A DNA stretch of 64,000 bases from contig NHZP01000007.1 of NCBI GenBank assembly GCA_003313425.1, positions 682,001-746,000 of the forward strand. Reading direction: 5' to 3'. This DNA comes from Pseudopyrenochaeta lycopersici. Taxonomy: Eukaryota > Ascomycota > Dothideomycetes > Pleosporales > Pseudopyrenochaetaceae. Below the pieces are notes generated by a model that was not told the origin of the DNA, did no database searches, and saw only the letters and a program-made list of their open reading frames with translations. Below are positions 1-12,726 of the stretch, in pieces. The translations under genes were made by a program, and so were the position numbers. Each line of letters begins with the position of its first letter. Position 1 is the stretch's first letter.

Positions 1-297
1 CGAGGTAGTCGCCCAAGGCCACGGTCATCATTACCTTTACCGTCAATGCCACCTCAAGATCCTGATTATCAGACATCCTCTGAGAATCATCACCTAGCTC
101 AGAGAAACTACGGGCAACTGACGCTCGCAAATCTTGAAGAATACAATCAACGCAGGTCCTCCGAGAGCGCCATGAGAAGAATGATGCAAGATGATTTCCG
201 CCCTGGGCCTTTTGACGCTATATGGCGCGATGGAAGAGAATATGATTACTGTCTGTATGGAAATGAGGAAGACACATGGCGCGACACTTCATATTGA
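1..297 (+). CDS. C-terminal end of an unrecognised protein (5' truncated by window)
   Basis: The frame is open from base 1 and ends at a TGA at 295-297, so at least 98 residues are in the window and the gene begins upstream. The tail is very polar: Arg/Pro/Ser at the left, then a Gln/Asn/Arg-rich stretch, and an acidic, Tyr-rich end finishing DTWRDTSY. No zinc finger, membrane segment or catalytic motif is visible. It could be the disordered end of a regulatory protein, but no family is recognised. An upstream splice junction inside the first bases cannot be excluded. Confidence 0.55.
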   Translation, partial: RGSRPRPRSSLPLPSMPPQDPDYQTSSENHHLAQRNYGQLTLANLEEYNQRRSSESAMRRMMQDDFRPGPFDAIWRDGREYDYCLYGNEEDTWRDTSY

Positions 298-3200
298 AGT
301 TTGAGTAGCAACAGTATAGTTGCATAGCGCGTGGCATCTTTATATCTCATTGCATTGTATTGTTGGGGGCGCACAAGAGAAGGCTGAGTTTTTTCAGCTC
401 TAGGCATCGACGATCATTTCTAGTTCTACTTTCGACCGGCTGGCCTGGCGCGTCTAACGTGTTGTCTTGACTCTCTGGTACAAGGCTGGCATTGACATCT
501 GGCCTCAGCCTCGGAGTCGAGCATACTGTTTCTGATTTTATGTTTCTATGGGTGTGCATGGGTCACAATAGTTCATCGTTATCTTCACTTGGAATGGGTT
601 TAGCCCGTAATTGCTCACCAAAGCATTTGGTATACATAATAAAGCTCTACGAAACACTTTTACAATTGTTAAATATGTGTTCATCCTTTGTGCGGGATGC
701 TCCTGCAATCAAAGCCCCGTTTTGGTGTTCTTTCATGAGTCGTGAACGTCAGCAGAACCGCATCGTCTCCTGCGCAACTGCGCAAAACGGAACACCCACC
801 TCCTGCATCCACCGAGGGGCGTGCTTGTCACGATGGTATATGCCAAGGTTCACCGGAAATTTTAGCGCCCATCAACATGCTGAGTTGCAAAAGCGAGACA
901 TCCATCCTGGAGGACTTCGCTACCACGTCTTGAGGCCTCCCGCTCACAATAAAATGAGATATTTCGCTATTTTAAGGTGCCTGTGTCGGGTTGCATTTGG
1001 ACTGGGTGAGGACCGAGAAGCATAGCATCCAGTCGTTGCATGGAGGACTTCGTCGTCGGCAGGAAAGTTCGTCCCTCTTCGTGGATATTGCAGGGGTGCC
1101 AAAGCAAATCTTAGCCGAGAGCTTGGGTACCGATGGGCAGCAGTGCGCGCAGCATCGAGGCTGTGCTAAAAACAAAGTTGGTGAGATCATGTCGCACAAT
1201 ACGCACCCTACTTCAACTTCTGGGATCCAGGGTAATTGCGGCCCAAAGGTGCTTATCGGAGTCCGAGTGTGGCTCAGCTGAGCATCGGTAGACAACATCG
1301 TATGATTTTAGGGCCGTACAGAATAGTGTCTGTCGGATAAAAGTGAGGCAGATGCCATTGAATTTGCACTGCGGGTTTGTTTGTCGATTGTTGGGACTCC
1401 TTTGAGGTGCGCTACATCTAGTCAAGTCATAGCAAGGCTACTCTAGGCATTGCCTCGTCTAGGTATGGCCTCGATCTTCCAGACTTGGCACAACACTGGC
1501 ACGAATCCTTGTCGGGATATAGGTCCAGCGATTTTGAGAGGAAAGTGGGGATTAATGGATCATTATGACGGGATATAACGTCGGAAGGTGATTCGAGGCG
1601 AGCTCCAGAGACATAATGGCCAGTCGTTGGCTCTAGGGTTGCTTTGATCTTGTGACAAAGTTCTAATGTGGGGCTCTAAGTGCAGCCAGACAGCCATGCA
1701 GCAACGTGTAACACCACTCTTCTTCGTAAGCTGGGAGGTCAGAGCCTCAAAGGCTACCCCAATGTTAACCACTCTGTCGGAATGACCAGGGCAAGGCGCC
1801 TGACAGGAAGGGCACAAAGGGGTCATGTAAAGCGCCCACTACAATCTAGGCCTGCTCTTTGTCATTGGATAATCCTTGCTTCGAGCTGTCAGAGCGACCC
1901 CAGAGCCAGGCTGAGGGCCATGGCCGAGAATTGCCCTTTTCAACGCAATTGAGGCCAAGCGTGCATCGCAAGAGTCTTAGGGCTTATGTTGGGCAGTTGC
2001 AATTCGCACTTATGAATGGGTAGTGACAGAACCAGAGGCGTTTAAGATGATAGTCCAGGCCATTGTTGGAGCAGGGCGAGACGGGATAGCGCTTGGACTG
2101 GCAGACCAAAACCGAGTGGTCGGAGCCCTCGGGACGAATCTACCCGCCTGGCGTGGGGAACACTAAAGCGGGGTAGCTGCGGCTTGATTTGCGCTTATGT
2201 TGACTACAAACCAATCCTGAGTGGGGTGTAATCATACAGCTTGTTTCCTTTGGGGTGGTTTTCGCGATCCTACAAATCTTATTTCAGACCGAAGGACTCT
2301 GCATCATCGTGTTGGCCGATTATGGGGTACGAGAGGCAGGCAAACTAGTAATTAACGATCTTCGCCGAGGAGGCCGCTCTCTAAGTCGAACATGGCCTCA
2401 ATTGTGTCACACAAGGCCGCAGGCCTAAGCGTACATGAAGTCCTGCAGGAAAGCGGCCATCAAGCCTGTCGTGCAGGTCGGCTGCAGCCACTGGATGGCA
2501 TGAGGCTTTGAGCCCCTCGCGCTGAAGTTTCCGAGCCGCCGGCCTGTGGTAAGCTCGACGACTGCACAACCACATGCCGTGGGTCATAGAGGTGACACCT
2601 GGTCAGCCAAGTCGCTGTCTAGCGACTCGCGGACTGACCGATGCTACCGTAAGCACGGAGGAATTTCTCGACGTCCCACCCGTGTAGGATAGACCAGGCA
2701 GTAGGAATGGTCGTCCAAATGACAATGACCATCTTGCTCTCTCCTTTACCCAAGTCGTTTCATTCTGAGCCCAGGATGTGGCGATGTGTTCTACCGCTGG
2801 GGGAACGTAGATGTCATTGTCGTTCAATTACTGTCCGAGGCTGAGATGATTACGTGATAACTCCAGAACAATCTTTGACCGGAACTTGTTCGCATGGTCA
2901 CAAAGGTCTCAGCCTCCTTGGTGAAGCGCAGTCAAGGCTGAAGCGTCCAATCCGCCCCCAAATATACTTAACCATAAGCGGCAATCCGACAACCCAAAGA
3001 CGGAGGAGCTGAAAGATTTGTAGTGGTTCAAGCACTGCCAGTACGGAAATCTTGAGATATAACTCAGATGATGCCGCTCCGCAAGATCTACCTGCCATAC
3101 CGAAATGCTGAGCAAGTCTCCAAATTGTTTTGTGGCACTAGCGTCAAATCTGCCGCTCCCTGCAATGCTCGATACAACCGGTGAATCCGACGCCCACCAC

Positions 3201-4444
3201 CCGAAAGATAGCACACAAGCGTTCTGTTTTCCTCCTGGACTTTGAAAAGACTCAAACGGCATCAACTCGCACATTGGATTTGCCCACTCCAAGCTGCAGG
3301 CCTCTCGCTTTCTCCGGGGGTCGTTCAAACTAGGGCATGCTTGCTTCATTTTCAACAAGACCGGGGTCTCCGCCATCGCCAATTGCCTAATTCGGACACC
3401 ACTTTCCATCATGGCGTGGGCTTTGACGACGTGGAATATGCCAATGGCGACGCCGGTCAGGGATCGCTGATCAAGTTACTAATGTGGTTAGACTTACGAC
3501 ATGTGATTGCGTGGTGGGCCATTGCCTGAATTTTCACGTCTGGACAGACTTCTTTGGCGAAATGGTCCTCTCGGCTACACTGTCGCCGAAGCCAAACCGA
3601 GCCTCAGGCAACAACATCGCACAACCTCTCCGCTTTGCACCAATGTTTCCTCTCCGGTGGCATCGGTGCCCGCATATGGATGGAGACTGGTGCCAAGGAC
3701 AGGACTAAAGTGCATATTTGCACACATGCGCCGATGCGCAAGTAGTAGACGCGACACGACGCCACGTCCGCCTACGCCCTTTGCCTTCTGGGACTGACGC
3801 ACCCGGACCTGTCGCGGGCAAGAGTTCACGTAGGGCACGCTGCTAGAGACCTTTCGTGGCATCAGGTCCTCCGATTATGGTTCGAGAGCGCGTCACACAG
3901 CAGGGTGGTAACTCATCGTTTATTGATCTGGTGTATAATCCTGCAGCACATCAGCATGTTCCTCCAGGAAAATTGCGTTTACCTTCACTCATGATGTTTG
4001 GCTCATTTCGTGACGATTAGGGATGATAAGTGTCCTTCATTGCCGCTGCAAGTTGACACCAAGTATTTGGACTGGATCCCCCGCAGTGGCAAGATGCGCA
4101 TCCTTATCGAAACGCAAAGTCGTTGGAGATTTACGTGAGTTCGTAGTCCCGTTCAGCGTTTCCTTTTCTTAGACGTAGTTTATTGACCAGCGTCAAGCCT
4201 CACGTCACCCAGCTACGACGCCATCGATAAGATAACACGGGCTGCTGCCACTACTTCTCTCGTGAGTTCCGACTTCAGGTCGGCAATTGCTGTAGAAGAC
4301 CTGAAACATACGGCTCCCAAACGTTCACTGGGCGCATACGGCATCCCGGAAGATACTTGGCCTGCTTCAAGCACCCCTTCAAAACCGTCACGCTGCCGCA
4401 GCTTCCGAAAACGGTTCGGCCGATTCCTAGTCCACTTCTCTCGA
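298..4444. other. Gene-poor intergenic stretch, no recognisable gene
   Basis: About 4.1 kb of mixed-composition DNA with only short, mutually overlapping open frames (longest about 170 codons, on both strands). None has a recognisable domain or a sensible start-plus-splice structure. No TIRs, LTRs, tRNA or long repeats were seen. The last ~300 bp probably contains the promoter and 5' leader of the zinc-finger gene that follows: a GTGAGT at 4134 and a CAG at 4191-4193 could bound a leader intron. Confidence 0.4.
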
Positions 4445-5748
4445 ATGCCTCGGATGGATGATATATACGCCTACAGCGACGGCGGCGAGGCTCTTCCACC
4501 CTATGAACGTCGTCGAGCATCTGAACTTGCTACGTCCTTCTCATCGGTCCAGGAACTCCCAGCCCCACTTCTTATGACACCAGAGATCTCTGGACAGGAC
4601 GTCCTCGAGCTTGAAGCTAACTCATCGTTTGATATTGGCCCTCAGGGCATGCCCATGGAGACTGTCGAGAACCAAAGTGTGCCTGCAAATTTCGAGGATC
4701 TCCATAAGTGGCCTTATCCAGCCCTCAAAAACCCAATCCAACAGGCATATACATCTCTTGCAACACCAGCTTACCCCCCAAGCTTGGTAACTGAGCAGCT
4801 ACTGTCTGCTGTACCAGAAATGACTAGCGGGGAGCAATCCTATGACTCCTCACCAATCTCATTGTACACTCCTACAGAGGATAGTACAGGCACACATCGA
4901 TATACTGGGCTTGGTTACTCCAACATTTTATCTCCGCATGAATCAGCGTCACCTATGACGAACCAGGGTGTGACTGAGGGACATGCGCAATACCATGTGC
5001 AGGGATATGAATGGCCCACCATCCCAGAGGCTGGCGTTAGAGCGAGTCCTATGAGTGGGCACGATACTTCCACGCCAGCTTCGAGTAGCTTCAATAATCA
5101 CCCACAAGCCCGATATCACTCTTCATCATCGACACAAATCTTCACACCATACCAGTCCAGCCCTCAAGAGTCAATTAACCCACAGCATGCACCTCTCAAC
5201 TCGAATAATAATGAGAACGAATGGCGCGTTCCCCATGAAGACTTCTCTAGGAGTACCTGGGGACGGAACGAAGACTCAAGATGGTATCGTCTTCCTATTC
5301 ACGAGCAGGAATCCAGGGACAGTAGACGGGCCAGCCATTCCCTTGAAAACGTCAGTGCAGCAATGGTCCTTCAGAACGGCAGGATTTCCGGAGCGACGCA
5401 TCACCAAGCGGTAACGTGGACCGAGTATAGCCGTTGTGAAACATCTCCAATGCGCATTCAAGAGGAGCATGCTCACATGGCCTGTAGTATCTGCGGGATA
5501 GAGTTCAATGGCAGGTGAGCCAACCTCACTAGTACAAGCTGACATCTGTACACTTGCTGACTTTGTTCTGTAGGTACTGCAAAGGTAACTTGAAAAGGCA
5601 CATCAACACCAAACACAGCTCATCTGCTATCTTGCGAAGGACATGTCGTAGGTGTATGCAGGTTTTCAATCGCAGTGATGCTACTCGAAAGCATGAATGG
5701 AAGAAGCATCGCATGCCTGATGCGAAGCCCAACAAGCGGCAGAAGTGA
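4445..5748 (+). CDS. Two-finger C2H2 zinc-finger protein, paralogue A
   Basis: Predicted nucleic-acid-binding, probably nuclear regulator; target unknown. Exons 4445-5514 and 5574-5748, joined by a 59-nt GT-AG intron (phase 2), give 414 residues. The first ~340 residues are Ser/Pro/Thr/Gln-rich and look disordered. The end holds finger 1 (C347, C350, H366, H371; C-x2-C-x15-H-x4-H, with CKGNLKRH in the loop) and finger 2 (C381, C384, H397, H402), then a basic tail. The intron splits finger 1. The chosen start is the first in-frame ATG; the frame is open upstream to about 4185 without an ATG, so the gene may begin in an upstream exon (an ATG at 4092 with a GTGAGT donor at 4134 is one option). 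It is one of four relatives in the window and differs most from the other three, with only C-x2-C in finger 2. Confidence 0.8.
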
Positions 5749-8700
5749 TGGCGCTGGTCGCGGTGTAATGATCGGCTGTGATGTTGCAGCGCAGATCGGG
5801 ACCTGGCAGTGCTCCAACTTCGGAAGTCTGTCTGATTCCTTTACGATTTCAATATTTTCTTCTCTTGCTGGACGATCTAATAGCTTTCTCACGCCTCATT
5901 TTGAACGTGGCGGACCGTATTCTCCGACGCAGATGCGTTTTTGGCTTTTTGTATATACCTTAGTCGCCGTAAGTCTCCATCTGAATTTTGATAAGGAGCC
6001 GCAATAAGTAGCGAGCTACTCGTTATCAATCTCTTGTTACAACCATTTTAAACCTTCCCCTCAATGTAGTCTTAGGAACAAGCACACGTGACGCATTTGG
6101 CATCTCGTATCTCGCATTTCAGACCGAATACGTTATGGTACGATTTGAAAGCTCGCAATATCTGCGAGGAGATGCAGCTTCTCACGGTGACACAGGTTTG
6201 CTACAGTGGAGGATATCATTTGGTGAAATCCTCCGGGACTATGCATCCGCGGTGCATATAATTAATTTAATAACGCTACGCGTCCACCAGTCAGTACCGT
6301 CCGGAGCGGAGCCCGCAGCGATCGGTGAATACCCGGAGGCCACGTTTTAGCGCTTCACGCTGTTGCACGAGGGGGTCTGAATGCCTTGATTTAACCTTGC
6401 ATTGCGTTGCGGCTCATTGCTGCTTGCATACGCTACGGAAGGGCGAAGGGCACTGTCTCCACTTTCTCGCAGATGCCACATTTTGAACTGCAAGCACAGA
6501 TATTTCTGATTCGCGAGGCAGAGGGTTGCCTGGGCCCATGACTTGCTCTTGGTATTGGTATTCCGCGTGGCCTTTGGCTTGATTGGGAAGATCCGACCTG
6601 ACCAATTTTATGATTTGAAGTAGTCTCATCTGTATTGCTTCTCATGTTTGGGAAGGGGCTCGAGATCCGCAGATGTCATCAAACAAACGTGGCCAATTCG
6701 AGGTCCTTGATACTGGCAAAAGCGAACCAACATAGCCCCATCTAGGATCTCAGGCGAAAGTTCCGGCATATAACGCTAAAGGCTCTATCAATGGGTGAGA
6801 TCTAGAATGCGAGTAGTGACGGTTCGCCTGATTTACTCCCTCTGGGATGCAACGAGGCGACAAAAAGGGCGCGCATACCAATCCAGTATTATCAGACGAG
6901 ATCTGTCCAAAGTCGGTCAGATACAAGTTTGTGTCGCGGGGAGACGTGACAGTGACGTGGTGAGACGACACCAAAAGTCCCTCCAATAATGTAGAAGCTG
7001 ATGCCTTGGGCTAACAAATGTGATGAGTGTTGTCTCAGATTAAGATTAAATTGCCACGTTGTTAGCCACGGTAGGGTCAACATCAGAGCACCCTAGACGA
7101 GGTTGGGTACGATACAACCCGGTTCTGCAGCTGGAAAATGCCCGATCAGCGTTTGTGATGCCGAATAATAAACCATCGCCATTGTCGGAAGTAGGCATTG
7201 CACAGCCATGTGGTAAAGTTCAAGCAAGTACCATTGGGGCCTGGGTGCTTCTGGTGAGTTGGATTGATCAAAGGGTTGCTCAGATCACCTCGAACATTGA
7301 TCATTAATCTTAGGACACAACAGGCTCCCGGGGCGAGCGTCGTTGTGTTAAGATCATGGTACACTAAGGTCAAATACTTTTTTGTTCCTTTGCGGACCTC
7401 ACGTTATGAGAGCTTTGTCCATGCCACACACCGTAGATATATGCATGCATTACGATGGTCGAAGAAAAGTAAAGATTGCAACTCCTGGGTGTCGAAAGCG
7501 GGGCGGGAGGGAAGTGTCCGAGACTTTCCAGGCCCATCCGATAACCGGTTAAATTGAAATGGTAGCATTGCATACTATGGTACCATAGGGACGGGTTAAG
7601 GAATATAGATTTCACCTGGAAATACAGCTGCGTACTAGATCTGCAAGTAAGGCTGACCGCCGACCGAAGTTGATGACTGAGACTCGCCCCACGCCGACGT
7701 GTGGCCATAGAACGGGCTGATTGTTGGGAAATAAAGACAACTTGATATTGATACCGGCTTCCCGGCAGCAGCGTGAGTAGCGATACGTAGGCGAAAGTGT
7801 CCGGCCATGCGAGTCACAGCCGTCGCTACTAGGCTATCAGGTCTAACCCATTCCTAATTTTGTCTAGTAGATGTCATCTTATACTACTCATTTACTCATT
7901 GGTCATGTTTCGCTGTAAGTGTGCCCAACAATCAGTGAAATGTCGGTGAAGGCATTTCTGTGAAATGGGATAATGACGACCAGATGCGCGATGAGACGGG
8001 GCCAGGTGGCGAATCATTTCCGCAGACAGAATGGTGGACAAAGCGCTATTTTGAGTGCGGCTCTGCTGCTGAGACTCTCGGTTGGATTCATTTCGCCAGT
8101 AGCCATGCCTACCGGGGTAACCTTACACTAGCTCTGAACGACAGGAGCAGGGCTGTTTGACATCCGAGTCGTCCTACGTACTGTTCTCTGTAAAGGTCTT
8201 GATTTCATTGGTTTGGGCAGCCGGATTTGGAGACTCTAACAAAATGCTGCCGTCATGAAGTGCTGGAATAGGCGATGACCGACTCGCTCCAAACAGCGGG
8301 AGTACGTCCGGCCCACAAAGTCAGTACGATCATGTGTTTCCATTTTACATGACCATGTCGATCCGCTCCTTTATTTTTAGCCAAGGGTGGGCGCTCAAGT
8401 GAGAGTATTTCCTTATGAGAGTCCTTGAGGTAAGAGAGTGTGGTGCGCCTCGTCAGATACGTGATGAAACGGAATATCCAAGGGCATTGAATGATTTTCA
8501 ATGGTCATTTAGGCCGGGCAGGATCCTGGACACATCCACATGGTGCTTGCCTTACATCCAGTCGATACGGCTACGGAGAAAGAAATGCACGGTCTTGTGG
8601 GCTACGCGCCCGAAGCGGCTGGCGATTCTTCCGCGTAGGATGGGAGGCCAACTCTACCGTTAACTGCATTGGATCTTCGGCGTAGGAGACGAAGCCAAAC

Positions 8701-11416
8701 GGTGTTAGTTCAGTCGATCAAACGCCATCTCATTTCGGGCCGTCCCTCTCGACAGAACTTTGCCGGAAGATGTCAGCAGGAGATGCGTTGTTATCAAACT
8801 TCTAGCGTTGGGGAAATCCGTAGTAATAGTCTGTGCGCCCTGCTCGAAGCCAATTGAGATGACGTTGGCCCAATGTTGATCTTGAACATTCAACCTTGAG
8901 AAGCTGATAAAAGCAATCGCAATAATGGTCGAAGCATGCAAGGAATCTGCGTCAAGAGCGGGGGGCGCCAATCTAGGGGTGTGAAGCAGGTGAATCGCAT
9001 GGCACAAACGTCATTGGCCAACGTGGGTCATGCATGCAAGCCATCAATAGTTGCGGGTCCAAGTCGGCAACAGCTGCGCTTGGGTTATTCACCAGAGAGA
9101 GATGACTTGCTGCGAGCATTTTCTTGGTGTAACAGTGCAATCCCTCTACCAAACCGAATCGCCACTCGCTTGCAATCCCGCCATCTTGACTCTATGGAGT
9201 GGAGGGCCTATGTCGAGCTTCCTTCATGGTCTTGGTGAATTGTCACTATCATGTTACTAATTATGTCTTTGATCCAATAAGCTTCAGCTATGATGCCGGT
9301 AAGATGCAGAACTAGCTCAATGGATATAGCCGAAAATTTGCAGGCCCCGATGCATATGGCTTGATTTCCTAAATTGCCATAAAAACGCGCTTGAGCAACT
9401 AGGCATGCAATCTCCATGCGAACTCGGCTGACCATGCCCTTTTTTCGCTAGTCATTTCATTCGAATGGATAGAAGCTCGCGCCGGGTATCATCTGTGGGG
9501 AGAGAGCAGCTTCTAGCCGCACGTTGAAGCTCTCAGTGGCCATTTCAGCGGGCCGCTGTTACGTGTCGAACCGCCCGGTGGGAAAAGCATGTCGGTCTCC
9601 CTTGGGGCCAAGCTGGTGCCGCACTTTTGCTCCTGGGGTCGCGTTGGTGCGCTCAACCTGGTATAAACATGATATTAATAATATTCCAGGTCCAGCTGCT
9701 CTCGTTGTAAAATAATTGGAGCCTGCTTATGGAAAGGCGCCTAAATGTTATGCATGTTGATGCGCTGTAGAGACTGGCGTAACGTCTCCGACCCCCTTCG
9801 TCCTTCGCATTTGGACCCGCTGGGGGCCAGTAGGCTGGGCCGCGTTGCCGCGTGCGGGTGTCGCCAGCTTTTGGGTCCGATGAAGATCTTCAAACCATTC
9901 TTGCCGTTTCAATGCAAGCAAGGAAGCGAAGGATGTACTGCTATGAGCACCCTGTACGCGTGGCAGCCGGGATCAATGACCAAGGAGTTCATCATTTGTA
10001 TGGGGTCAAGCTGATTTTGCTGCAATTTTGTGCTTCAGACTTCCTTTCTCTTTCCCATTACCTGGAACCCTTGTCGAATCATCTGTTGCACGCTGGCCCA
10101 ACCACATACATCCCTCTTGGATCAGCTGTGCTATTGCAATCCTCGTCAGATCAAACTAAACGCAGCGCAGCAAAATCACGGAGTACTCGGCTTGTGATTT
10201 CGTGAGCCAGCTGTAGAAGGGTCGATGATACGTCGATTAAACCCACTCAAGGTTGGTGCTCCTCCATTGTCTCTTGTCTGAAATCTGCCTTGTCTTCTAC
10301 AGCGAATCTTCTCGGCACTATTATCGATACCTATTCTACCAGCCCAAGGCTATCGGGGAACACCGAGGAAACGAAGTCGTTCCTTCTCCAAGCTGAGTCA
10401 AGGGCTGTGTAGGGAAAGAAGGCAACCGTGTCGACGTGGCATCCCAACTGGACGTACCACAATGATTTCGCTCGAAGCCCTGGGAATTCTTGCTTGTCCA
10501 ACACGTAGGCAGAAGTCTAACTGGATATATTGGATCCTCTCAATGGATCCGTAACATTCAAGCTAGTCACTGATCATTCCTGTCGCAACCGTTGATTGGC
10601 TGTGCAGTATCAGTCCATATGGCCCTAGAATTTCGACCACGACACCATGTATCACACCGCCTCTATCCTCTGAGGTCGCGCAGAGCTCGTATCAGCCTTC
10701 AGATCCGCGTAATCTTCTTGCGTTGTTGGAGACCGCAACATTTTCGAAATTCGAGGTTCGATAAAGGCATTGTTCTCCGTGCTCCAGCCTGGAGGAAGTC
10801 TTGTTTCCCCACCTATCATAAGCCCGGTGGAGCATTTTTCTCGAATAAAAGAGTGAGGCTTGCTGATATTCCAGACCCGATATTCCGGATATCGAATGAA
10901 AACCAAAACGTGTGTTGCTCCATGGTCGTTGTCTACGCTTCGAAGATACTCAAAACCTCTAGTGTATCCCTTCGAATATTCACTCAGAAACCTTACGAAT
11001 GTCGATTTATTTGTTTCTGATCACTTCAACCACTGCTTATTTGAACAACTCATATTTCGCAACTGGCCGCAGTGCGAGGCTGCGGTTCTCCGCAGGGCTT
11101 CACATTCTTCGTGAAACTAGATTCCTGGTATTTCATCTGGCTTTGGAATAGTTTCCTGTATTTTCTCGCTCCTCTTGTCCAAACGTAAGCAAAACCATAT
11201 TTCATATCATCTTGCACTTTTGAGGTGCATGAAAATTATTGACACCAGTGCTGAGTTGTCCTGTAGCCTTCCAAGGCGTCACCGGCTCGCAGCCATTATC
11301 GCAATATCGTATCGCAATCCATAGGAAACAACGTGACGATTAGGTCATCCTGCCTCGAGATCCGACACTCGCCAGTGGCCAGAAGAATCTTCCACTCGAT
11401 TTGTAACTCCACCAAT
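5749..11416. other. Gene-poor intergenic stretch, no recognisable gene
   Basis: About 5.7 kb between paralogues A and B. Short open frames occur on both strands (for example 7370-7708 minus and 9852-10205 plus) but none has a known domain, and they overlap each other. Base composition is balanced rather than strongly AT-rich, so heavy RIP-type decay is not evident by eye. A GTAAGC at 11184 and a TAG at 11261-11263, followed by a GCGTCACC block, may mark a leader intron of the next gene. Confidence 0.4.
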
Positions 11417-12726
11417 ATGATCGAGAGTCACGGAAATGACGGCAGGACGCACTGGCGTACAGTGGGTAGTATCTGTCCACGGACTGCTGATTGCAACCCG
11501 TGCAAGCTGCTTGTCGAATGTAAAGAACTCAACTGTGTTCCAAACTGCACCTATACCACCAACGGGATCTGTCGATTTCAAAACCGAGGGGCCGCTTTAC
11601 CGGTATCTTCGAAAGACACTCTCGGGACCGCCTCTCTTGTCTCCAGTGCCACGGCCAATATCTCAATGGCAGACGAGATGCCTTTTGTTGTGCATAATCC
11701 GCCTCATGAACAGAAACGCCAATACACCCAATCCTATAACCATGGCCCGACCTACCTTCACAGATACATATCGGAAGATCCTTCGTACGTTATGTCGTCG
11801 GCTGTTGACCCAACCGGTTCTCGAGCGTTCCAAGGAATGTATAGTGGCGAAGAATTTCGGGATACGCAATCGGGGGCCTCAATAAATCCGCAATCACTTG
11901 GCTCAGCCATTCACCATATCTCGAACTATCCTTGTACCCTGAGGCAATCGAACATGCGGAAGGGCGTCTATTCAGAGCCTCAGTCGACCATGAACACTCG
12001 GAACGAAAGCGGAACGCCCTCCGATATGGAGGCCACACTGCCTATGGGTCAAACAGGGACATTCGATTCCTCTAATCCGCACATTTACAGCCACGAAACA
12101 TTGAGCTCAGTGCCAGACTACAACTCAAAGCTTCCGAATACAACCATGACCACGGAGGGCAACAATACGATAGAAGGTCCGGGCATCATTCGACATAGTG
12201 AGCTTGATTTCCAGGATTGGCCTCATACTGGGGTTCGATTGCAAATACCAGATTGTACTCGGCATCTCGACCATGAAATGCCCTCATCAGCTTACAATAT
12301 TCCTCCTTCGTTGTGAGTCTGGCTGGGAATCTGGCGAGAAAAGCTGCTAATGTCAGTAGTTTTACTAGTGAGGCAGGTTTGGTTCCAAAACCGCTGACCA
12401 ATATTTCAACCTCTGCATCACCATCTCCAAACAGTACTGCTTCACCATGCATGCCAGATGCCGTGAGGTGCAGCGAATGCGGTAATGAATACAGCGGACA
12501 ACATGGTAAGGGTAATTTAGGTCGCCACGAACGACAAAAACATAGAGGTGGGCCGGCTCAGGTGTATCCTTGCGAAGATGATTATTGTACCAAAGACTTC
12601 AAGCGGACGGATGCTCGCCTTAAACACTATAGGAAGCAACACCCGTATCTTGTGCCAGGGCCGGTTGTGTTCCGAGGGCCTCAGCGTTCGCGACGGTCAA
12701 GTAGGTCCCCGTCAGGATTCACTTGA
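11417..12726 (+). CDS. Two-finger C2H2 zinc-finger protein, paralogue B
   Basis: Predicted nucleic-acid-binding protein, probably nuclear. Exons 11417-12312 and 12357-12726 with a 44-nt phase-2 intron (GTGAGT...GTCAG, branch-like GCTAAT) give 421 residues. The N-terminus is polar and Ser/Thr/Pro/Asn-rich. The end carries finger 1 (C337, C340, H356, H361; loop motif GKGNLGRH) and finger 2 (C371, C376, H389, H394; DARLKHYRKQH), followed by an Arg/Ser tail. The start is uncertain: the frame is open upstream to a GTG at 11333; the first ATG is 11417 and another at 11666 (MADEMP) begins a region more like its relatives. Residues ~35-70 from the first ATG are Cys-rich, which may mean unrecognised leader or intron sequence. 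Finger spacing and intron phase match paralogues C and D. Confidence 0.8.

Noticed and set aside
2909..3412. 167-codon minus-strand frame in the left gap
   Set aside because: Looks open by chance: no domain, overlapping + strand frames of similar size, no family resemblance.
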